Part shown: piece by piece, positions 59,017 through 64,000 of the stretch
Position numbering within the stretch: position 1 is the first letter of the stretch
Layout of the letters: each line of letters starts with the position of its first letter
Assembly: GCA_002067205.1 (NCBI GenBank)
Contig: MVQL01000244.1
Location: 310,001 to 374,000 of the forward strand
Reading direction: 5' to 3'
From: Pelotomaculum sp. PtaB.Bin104
GTDB taxonomy: Bacteria; Bacillota; Desulfotomaculia; Desulfotomaculales; Pelotomaculaceae
Length of the DNA: 64,000 nucleotides
The notes under the pieces: generated by a model
Seen by the model: the letters and a program-made list of their open reading frames with translations, nothing else
Told to the model about the DNA's origin: nothing
Databases searched by the model: none
Made by a program: the position numbers and the translations under genes

Positions 59017-59397
59017 CTATTTAATCTCTACAGATGCACCTGCTTCAGTAAGTTTTGCTTTGATTTCTTCAGCCTCTTGCTTACCAATCTTTTCTTTAAC
59101 AGCCTTAGGGGCTGCATCTACCAGGTCCTTGGCCTCTTTCAGGCCCAAGGCAGTTATTTCTCTAACAACCTTAATAACATTAACCTTCTTATCGCCAATT
59201 GCTGTAAGAATGACATCAAACTCAGTTTGTTCCTCAACTTCAGCCGCCGCAGGTTGCGCAGCACCGGGTGCAGCAGCAACAGCTACTGGAGCAGCAGCAC
59301 TTACACCGAATTCCTCTTCAAAAGCTTTTACCAACTCGGATAATTCCAAGACAGTCATACCTTTTACTGCTTCAAGAATATCTTGTACTTTTGACAT
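59017..59397 (-). CDS. rplL: 50S ribosomal protein L7/L12
   Basis: Stalk protein that recruits translation GTPases, 126 residues. An N-terminal dimerisation helix ([27 protein letters not shown]), an Ala/Pro-rich hinge and the C-terminal domain ([36 protein letters not shown]) are clear. It follows rplJ by 58 bases, which keeps stalk stoichiometry. Confidence 0.98.
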   Translation of the reverse strand: MSKVQDILEAVKGMTVLELSELVKAFEEEFGVSAAAPVAVAAAPGAAQPAAAEVEEQTEFDVILTAIGDKKVNVIKVVREITALGLKEAKDLVDAAPKAVKEKIGKQEAEEIKAKLTEAGASVEIK

Positions 59398-59455
59398 TTA
59401 CGGATACCGCCCTTCTTATTTAAATATAATTAGAATATAAAACTTGATATGCCGA

Positions 59456-59983
59456 TTATACCTCACCGGCACGTTGTTTACGCACAGCTTCCACAGCATA
59501 TACAAAACTGCGAATGGTGCCCTGGAGCACACTAGCGAAGCCATAAAGCGGAGACTGCATCCCACCAAGCACTTTAGAAAGAAGAACTTCTCGGGAAGGC
59601 AAGTCGGCCAGGTCTCTTACTTTCTTGGCATCGATGACTTTTCCTTCCAGAATTGCTCCCTTAATTTCCATCTTTTTATTCTCGCGAATAAATTCATAAA
59701 GCACTTTAGCTGGTGCCACCGGATCCTTTCCGAAAGCAATTGCTATGGGACCCTCCAAATAAGACTCAATATCTTCCAAACCTAAACGCTTGGCAACTAG
59801 ACTGGTCAGGGTATTTTTAGCAACTTTATATTCACATCCGGCTTCACGCAGTTTCCGGCGCAATTTAGTTGCTTCTGCAACATTAAGACTACGGTAATCC
59901 GCAAATACAGAAACTACAGATCCCTCAAATTTTTCTTGTAGTTCCTGAATAATTTCTTCTTTTTTTGCTTTTGTAATAGACAT
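59456..59983 (-). CDS. rplJ: 50S ribosomal protein L10
   Basis: Stalk base protein that binds L7/L12 dimers and, in excess, its own mRNA leader. The 175-residue protein reads MSITKAKKEEIIQELQEKFEGS and FADYRSLNVAEATKLRRKLREAG; the C-terminal helix binds L7/L12. ATG 59983 follows a run of seven G by 11 bases. An L10 leader lies upstream. Confidence 0.98.
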   Translation of the reverse strand: MSITKAKKEEIIQELQEKFEGSVVSVFADYRSLNVAEATKLRRKLREAGCEYKVAKNTLTSLVAKRLGLEDIESYLEGPIAIAFGKDPVAPAKVLYEFIRENKKMEIKGAILEGKVIDAKKVRDLADLPSREVLLSKVLGGMQSPLYGFASVLQGTIRSFVYAVEAVRKQRAGEV

Positions 59984-60069
59984 TTCAAAATACACCCCCC
60001 CTCTTACAGAATGCTAGGCAAAGTATTCATATGTTAACCAACACAAACACAGGCATGAAAATTGTAAGC

Positions 60070-60190
60070 ATAAAAAACAAAGGCCCCCTGCAGACAAACA
60101 TACAGAGGCCTAGTCTTTTAACGGTGACACTAGCCTCGGCCGGCGGATTGATAGCCATTAAACAAAAGTACCGGCTGTCTACAGCAATTA
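60070..60190 (-). promoter_or_regulatory. L10 leader (autoregulatory mRNA element)
   Basis: Between rplA and rplJ the minus strand has the L10 leader pattern: GTAGACAGCCGGT, CCGCCGGCCGAGGCTAGTG and then an attenuator hairpin (AGGCCTCTG...CAGGGGGCCT) followed by TTTGTTTTTT. L10 or the L10-L12 complex is known to bind such leaders and repress. The hairpin at 60070-60110 looks like an intrinsic terminator, so control may be by premature termination. Confidence 0.85.
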
Positions 60191-60221
60191 TTTATTATAA
60201 ATGACAAGAATGGCTTTATTT

Positions 60222-60920
60222 TTAATATGATGCTTTTAGACTGTTAACGCGTACTCCAGGTCCCATTGTTGATGAGAGAGAAATACTCTTAAGATACTGC
60301 CCTTTTGCAGCAGTAGGCTTTGCCCGGTTCAGGGCGTCCATCAACGTGCGCAGGTTGTCGAGCAGCTTTTCTGTAGTAAAGGATACTTTACCGATGGGAG
60401 CGTGAATTATACCCGCTTTATCCACTCTGTACTCTATTTTACCAGCCTTAACTTCCTGAACGGCCCTAGTTATATCAAAGGTAACAGTACCTGTTTTAGG
60501 GTTTGGCATTAAGCCCCTAGGACCCAAAATCCGGCCCAACTTACCAACAGTACCCATCATATCAGGAGTAGCAATGGTCACATCAAAGTTTAGCCAGCCT
60601 TCCTGTTGAATCTTTGCGACCATATCCTCGGCACCAACAAAGTCAGCACCCGCCTCCTCTGCTTCCTTTGCTTTATCACCTTTTGCAAACACGAGCACTT
60701 TACGGGTCTTACCGGTACCATGAGGTAATACAACAGCGCCGCGCACTTGCTGATCAGCATGACGAGGATCTACGCCCAAACGCACTGCTACCTCTACAGT
60801 TTCATCAAATTTACCTGTAGCAACCTTTTTTACCAATTCAATAGCATCCGCAGGTTCATAAAAAACACCGCGACTGATTTCCTTTACTGCAGTAGTATAT
60901 TTTTTACCATGTTTCGGCAC
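60222..60920 (-). CDS. rplA: 50S ribosomal protein L1
   Basis: L1 stalk protein at the E site. The 232-residue protein has [14 protein letters not shown] at the start, [23 protein letters not shown], and [25 protein letters not shown] 60920 is eight bases behind GGGAGG and gives the family N terminus; the ATG at 60926 is only two bases away from that site. Confidence 0.98.
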   Translation of the reverse strand: MPKHGKKYTTAVKEISRGVFYEPADAIELVKKVATGKFDETVEVAVRLGVDPRHADQQVRGAVVLPHGTGKTRKVLVFAKGDKAKEAEEAGADFVGAEDMVAKIQQEGWLNFDVTIATPDMMGTVGKLGRILGPRGLMPNPKTGTVTFDITRAVQEVKAGKIEYRVDKAGIIHAPIGKVSFTTEKLLDNLRTLMDALNRAKPTAAKGQYLKSISLSSTMGPGVRVNSLKASY

Positions 60921-60978
60921 AATCATTACCTCCCTGTGGTTTTAGCGGAAATATTCCTCCCACTGTTGCTTGGTTAAT

Positions 60979-61407
60979 TTAAGCTTCTATAATTTCAATA
61001 CCCATACTACGCGCAGTTCCTTCAACCATCCGCATAGCTGATTCGATACTATTAGCGTTAAGGTCGGGCATTTTTAACTCAGCAATTTCCCGTACTTTAG
61101 CGCGAGGTATTTTTGCCACTTTTTTACGGTTGGGCTCACCGGAAGCAGTCTCGATCCCGGCTGCCTTTTTAAGCAGAACTGCCGCAGGCGGGGTTTTAGT
61201 CACAAAAGTAAAGGAACGGTCTTCGAAAACAGTAATTTCTACCGGTATAATTAACCCGGCCTGAGACGCAGTACGTTCGTTATACTCCTTTACAAAAGCC
61301 ATGATATTAACCCCATGCTGACCAAGGGCCGGCCCTACCGGGGGAGCCGGAGTAGCTTTGCCTGCAGGGACTTGAAGTTTTACAATTGCAGAAACTTTTT
61401 TTGCCAC
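60979..61407 (-). CDS. rplK: 50S ribosomal protein L11
   Basis: Protein of the GTPase-associated centre and needed for RelA activation. The 142-residue protein has [35 protein letters not shown] and [25 protein letters not shown] in shape. It lies 25 bases after nusG. Confidence 0.98.
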   Translation of the reverse strand: MAKKVSAIVKLQVPAGKATPAPPVGPALGQHGVNIMAFVKEYNERTASQAGLIIPVEITVFEDRSFTFVTKTPPAAVLLKKAAGIETASGEPNRKKVAKIPRAKVREIAELKMPDLNANSIESAMRMVEGTARSMGIEIIEA

Positions 61408-61432
61408 TTCACCTACACCTCCTTTAAAAATA

Positions 61433-61960
61433 TCAAGATGTTTTTTCTATCTGACCAAAATCCAGCTCAACCGGGGTTTCACGCCCAAACATAGAGATCA
61501 ATACCCTTAACTTCTGCTTTTCCAAGTTAATTTCCTCGATCTGACCTATGAAGTTCTCGAATGGGCCGGAAATCACACGAATGTTTTCGCCAATAGACAA
61601 GGATATTCGCGCCCTTGGCTCATCAATTCCCATCTGTCTGATAATCTGCCTGGCCTCATCGTCATTTAAAGGGATAGGTTTAGATCCGGAGCCCACAAAA
61701 CCCGTCACCCCGGGGGTATTTCGCACGACATACCAGGAATCATCAGTCATATACATCTCTACCAGTACATATCCGGGAAAAACCTTGCGCTTGGTAATTT
61801 TTTTCTTACCATCCTTAATTTCTACTTCATCTTCCATTGGCACAAGAATACGGAAAATTTTTTCTTCCATATTCATTGAGTCTATCCGTTTTTCCAGATT
61901 TGCCTTAACCTTATTCTCATAGCCGGCATAGGTATGTACGACATACCATTGTTTTACCAT
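61433..61960 (-). CDS. nusG: Transcription termination/antitermination protein NusG
   Basis: Spt5-type elongation factor that binds RNA polymerase. The 175-residue protein has the NGN domain ([24 protein letters not shown]) and a C-terminal KOW domain ([29 protein letters not shown]). ATG 61960 is likely; a TTG three codons earlier is in frame. It lies in the conserved secE-nusG-rplK-rplA order. Confidence 0.98.
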   Translation of the reverse strand: MVKQWYVVHTYAGYENKVKANLEKRIDSMNMEEKIFRILVPMEDEVEIKDGKKKITKRKVFPGYVLVEMYMTDDSWYVVRNTPGVTGFVGSGSKPIPLNDDEARQIIRQMGIDEPRARISLSIGENIRVISGPFENFIGQIEEINLEKQKLRVLISMFGRETPVELDFGQIEKTS

Positions 61961-62013
61961 AAAATACAAGGGACCCTATTTATAAGCTAGGTCCCTCACC
62001 CCCTTAAGGAAAA

Positions 62014-62349
62014 TTATCTTTGAATGATAAGCCCAAGGACCATACTTAATAATGAGTCAAACAGCCAGATCAGGCACCCAACTGCTATTACGGCCAATAA
62101 TACCACTGATGTATAAACAACTACCTCACGTCTACTTAGCCAGTGGACTTTTTTCAGTTCGTTTAGTACTCCCCGAAAAAATTTTTTTGTAAGTTCGATC
62201 CGGTTTTCCTGATCTTTTTTGGCAATAACTTTGCTTGAATCTTTTTTAACGACTGCTTTCTTTTCCTTGCTTAAGACTAAAGCTTTTTTTGGGGCTTCCT
62301 TTAGCAAATCTTTCTTATTGTTGGGCACATCTTTCTTTATAAGCGCCAT
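62014..62349 (-). CDS. secE: Preprotein translocase subunit SecE
   Basis: Small clamp subunit of the Sec translocon. The 111-residue protein has the core ELTKKFFRGVLNELKKVHWLSRREVVVYTSVV and one membrane span near the C terminus. The first 50 residues are a lysine-rich extension (KKALVLSKEKKAVVKK) longer than the Bacillus protein, which is only about 60 residues. ATG 62349 follows AAGGATG. Confidence 0.96.
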   Translation of the reverse strand: MALIKKDVPNNKKDLLKEAPKKALVLSKEKKAVVKKDSSKVIAKKDQENRIELTKKFFRGVLNELKKVHWLSRREVVVYTSVVLLAVIAVGCLIWLFDSLLSMVLGLIIQR

Positions 62350-62451
62350 TTAACGCCACATCCTTAACCTTTTATCTAAACGCGCCCGACCTGAAAATAC
62401 GTCGTAACATCAGACCAGAATGCGGCTAGTTTTTACCACAGATACCTGCTG

Positions 62452-62601
62452 TTACCTGGTTTCCTTATGCAAAGTGTGGGTTTGGCAGAACCGGCAGTAT
62501 TTTTTCATTTCGATTCTACCTGGATCGTTCTTCTTATTCTTTGTAGTAGCATAGTTTCTTCGTTTGCACTCCGTACATGCTAGTGTAACGCCCACTCTCA
62601 C
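62452..62601 (-). CDS. rpmG: 50S ribosomal protein L33
   Basis: Small 50S protein of 49 residues, from GTG 62601 to TAA 62452, behind a GGGGGAGGTGG site. [20 protein letters not shown] and [17 protein letters not shown] give CTEC and CRFC (Cys9, Cys12, Cys36, Cys39), the zinc form of L33. It is the first gene of the rpmG-secE-nusG unit. Confidence 0.96.
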   Translation of the reverse strand: MRVGVTLACTECKRRNYATTKNKKNDPGRIEMKKYCRFCQTHTLHKETR

Positions 62602-62663
62602 TCAAGCCACCTCCCCCAAAACCAAAAAAAAATTCTTCGCCTTTTTGAGAATTAACATTACTG

Positions 62664-62692
62664 AATTTATCACAATTAAATTGGGATGTCAA
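62664..62692 (-). promoter_or_regulatory. Promoter of rpmG-secE-nusG-rplK-rplA
   Basis: TTGACA (62687-62692) and TAAATT (62664-62669) are 17 bases apart on the minus strand, between the tRNA-Met terminator and rpmG. Confidence 0.85.
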
Positions 62693-62763
62693 TAGTTTCC
62701 CATTTACATGATCTTATTTTAACAACCTACTTGCCTTTTTATACCATTTCTTGTTTCAATAAA

Positions 62764-62795
62764 AGAAAAACCGGCTGCTTTACACCGGTTTTTTT
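62764..62795 (-). terminator. Intrinsic terminator of the tRNA-Thr/tRNA-Met transcript
   Basis: AAACCGG and CCGGTTT pair around a loop of about ten bases, followed by T residues on both strands. On the minus strand it directly follows tRNA-Met. Confidence 0.85.
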
Positions 62796-62798
62796 CTC

Positions 62799-62875
62799 TG
62801 GTAGCGGCGCAGGGACTTGAACCCCGGACACCACGGGTATGAACCGTGTGCTCTAACCAGCTGAGCTACGCCGCC
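62799..62875 (-). tRNA. tRNA-Met(CAT), elongator
   Basis: A 77-base cloverleaf with encoded CCA. The anticodon loop is GTTCATACC (anticodon CAT); the acceptor stem opens with G1 paired to U72, as in Bacillus elongator tRNA-Met. The TAGCTCAGCTGGTTAGAGC D-arm and GGTTCAAGTCC T-arm are regular. Confidence 0.96.
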
Positions 62876-62880
62876 TTATC

Positions 62881-62977
62881 AGTAGTCGGATGTCCGATGT
62901 CGGATATCAGATTGTTTATTGGAAATCGTCTTTAAACGATTTCTTTCTTAATCTGACTTCTGACCTCTGACCTCTTG
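62881..62977. repeat. Palindromic element of seven-base units between two tRNA genes
   Basis: The left arm (62881-62913) runs GTCGGAT, GTCCGAT, GTCGGAT, ATCAGAT; the right arm (62950-62975) is an imperfect inverted copy with AATCTGA, CTTCTGA, CCTCTGA. The centre has a smaller perfect hairpin, GAAATCGT with ACGATTTC (62922-62943). Length and build match the element at 31759-31856, but the unit sequence differs. Confidence 0.75.
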
Positions 62978-62987
62978 TTTCCGTTTT

Positions 62988-63063
<76 letters not shown>

Positions 63064-63123
63064 AATGCATTTGCAAGAGTTTGTATTAGACTGGATAACT
63101 TATTATTCGAGCTCGCATGTTGT

Positions 63124-63153
63124 AGTTTAGCATAATCCAGGAACACATGTCAA
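63124..63153 (-). promoter_or_regulatory. Promoter of tRNA-Thr(GGT) and tRNA-Met
   Basis: TTGACA (63148-63153) and TAAACT (63124-63129) are 18 bases apart on the minus strand, 60 bases before tRNA-Thr. The rest of the gap to the cupin gene shows nothing. Confidence 0.75.
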
Positions 63154-63275
63154 GCCCATTAACAAAATCATTAATACAACCAAAACAAGAGACTTCTAAG
63201 TAACTTGCAGCGCTTTTTAATGGGAGGGAACCACCAGAATTACACTAGTAATTCAACATCGCATCTTACAATACG

Positions 63276-63623
63276 CTATTGTTCTCCTTCCTCGGGCACA
63301 ATGCAGATAAAGGATAACTCCTGCTGACCCCGGTTTAGAAACTGGTGCTCAACCCCTTCGGGGATATAAGCTACATACCCCTGCTGAATAATTATCTCTT
63401 TTCCGTCTAGCAACAAACTTCCCTGACCATTAATGACATAATTAACGTGCGGCCAGGGATGTACATGAAGGGGGGTCTGCCCGCCCGCTGAGATCGTAAA
63501 CAGGCGCATAGCCCAACCCTCCCAGCCATGATTCGGTCCGACCAGAAGTCTTTTTTCAACATTAACCGCCCCCGGCATATTCATCGCGATAGGATCAATG
63601 TTTTTTATGCTGACCACATACAT
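63276..63623 (-). CDS. Small cupin-domain protein
   Basis: A 115-residue single-domain cupin. Motif 1 reads TPLHVHPWPHVNYVINGQG: both His are kept, but the usual Glu position is His. Motif 2 reads GYVAYIPEGVEHQFLN with the third His. It should bind a divalent metal; the substrate is unknown. ATG 63623 is eight bases behind GGGAGGG; an extension to 63680 is possible but has no ribosome site. It stands between two pairs of tRNA genes, a setting that gives no functional hint. Confidence 0.85.
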   Translation of the reverse strand: MYVVSIKNIDPIAMNMPGAVNVEKRLLVGPNHGWEGWAMRLFTISAGGQTPLHVHPWPHVNYVINGQGSLLLDGKEIIIQQGYVAYIPEGVEHQFLNRGQQELSFICIVPEEGEQ

Positions 63624-63718
63624 TTTAAATCCCTCCCAAAGATCATTTACATTGCTTGCTTTTGATAACTCGCCTGCCATTAATCATAATATACAATCCA
63701 TATCTAATATTTATAAAA

Positions 63719-63745
63719 TAAAAAAACTCGCAATTGCTTGCGAGA
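63719..63745 (-). terminator. Intrinsic terminator after tRNA-fMet
   Basis: CTCGCAA and TTGCGAG pair around a four-base loop, followed by seven T residues on the minus strand. It lies ten bases beyond tRNA-fMet and separates it from the cupin gene. Confidence 0.9.
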
Positions 63746-63755
63746 ACTGCCTTTC

Positions 63756-63831
<76 letters not shown>

Positions 63832-63859
63832 ATAATAACTAACTTGAAATCAGCATTTG

Positions 63860-63935
63860 TGGAGCCGGCGATGGGACTCGAACCCGCAACCTGCTGATTA
63901 CAAATCAGCTGCTCTGCCAATTGAGCTACGCCGGC
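63860..63935 (-). tRNA. tRNA-Thr(TGT)
   Basis: A 76-base cloverleaf with encoded CCA. The anticodon loop is TTTGTAA (anticodon TGT). Acceptor GCCGGCG pairs with CGCCGGC. Followed after 28 bases by tRNA-fMet on one transcript. Confidence 0.96.
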
Positions 63936-63950
63936 AGTGATACAATAGTT

Positions 63951-63979
63951 ATTTTAACTGATAATAATTATCTTGTCAA
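63951..63979 (-). promoter_or_regulatory. Promoter of tRNA-Thr(TGT) and tRNA-fMet
   Basis: TTGACA (63974-63979) and TAAAAT (63951-63956) are 17 bases apart on the minus strand, 15 bases before tRNA-Thr. Confidence 0.9.
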
Positions 63980-64000
63980 GGCTACCCTTGGAATAAAACA

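Overview
The window looks like a chromosomal core segment of a spore-forming, anaerobic Gram-positive bacterium, most likely from the Desulfotomaculum/Pelotomaculum (Peptococcaceae) part of the Clostridia. This is inferred from the gene content and gene order: zinc-binding (C+) forms of L31, L33, L36, S4 and S14, a KOW-domain protein in the spc operon, germination genes sleB-ypeB and cwlD, an ECF transporter module behind rplQ, a T-box riboswitch, many TTG/GTG starts and very strong Shine-Dalgarno sites. Every gene I can support lies on the minus strand, so transcription runs from right to left.

Right end (about 64000 to 58700): tRNA-Thr(TGT), tRNA-fMet, a cupin gene, tRNA-Thr(GGT), tRNA-Met, then rpmG-secE-nusG-rplK-rplA, an L10 leader, rplJ-rplL, an attenuating terminator and a separate strong promoter for rpoB-rpoC. 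Then (about 51100 to 46480) comes the str operon: L7Ae-like gene, rpsL, rpsG, fusA, tuf. The S10, spc and alpha operons follow without a strand change from rpsJ (46295) to rplQ (30438). The usual adk gene between secY and map is absent. The run ends with ecfA1-ecfA2-ecfT-truA and rplM-rpsI.

Left half (about 26000 to 1): amj (lipid II flippase), cwlD and sleB-ypeB for spore cortex and germination; a T-box-controlled Lrp regulator plus aminotransferase pair; argS, pyrG, sppA, a Yip1-like membrane protein and a zinc-ribbon protein; a broken fba followed by a transaldolase-family gene; rho, a LysM/M23 endopeptidase, an orphan radical SAM protein, rpmE, a broken DUF1385 gene, prfA-prmC, tsaC, a YwlE-type phosphatase, rpiB, glyA, dCMP deaminase, wecB, and the start of an atpZ/atpI-like gene at the edge.

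The most notable things are not a new system but small anomalies that ordinary gene calling would hide. Two genes survive only as remnants (fba and DUF1385). Three genes have a strong Shine-Dalgarno site placed for an ATT or ATA initiation codon (argS, sleB, fsa). Two unrelated-looking but equally built palindromes of about 97 bases, made of seven-base units, sit in intergenic gaps. A bipartite AGGATTT...TGTCGAA motif occurs ahead of two genes. An operator-like inverted repeat lies across the promoter of the T-box transcript. No CRISPR array, insertion sequence or prophage is visible.
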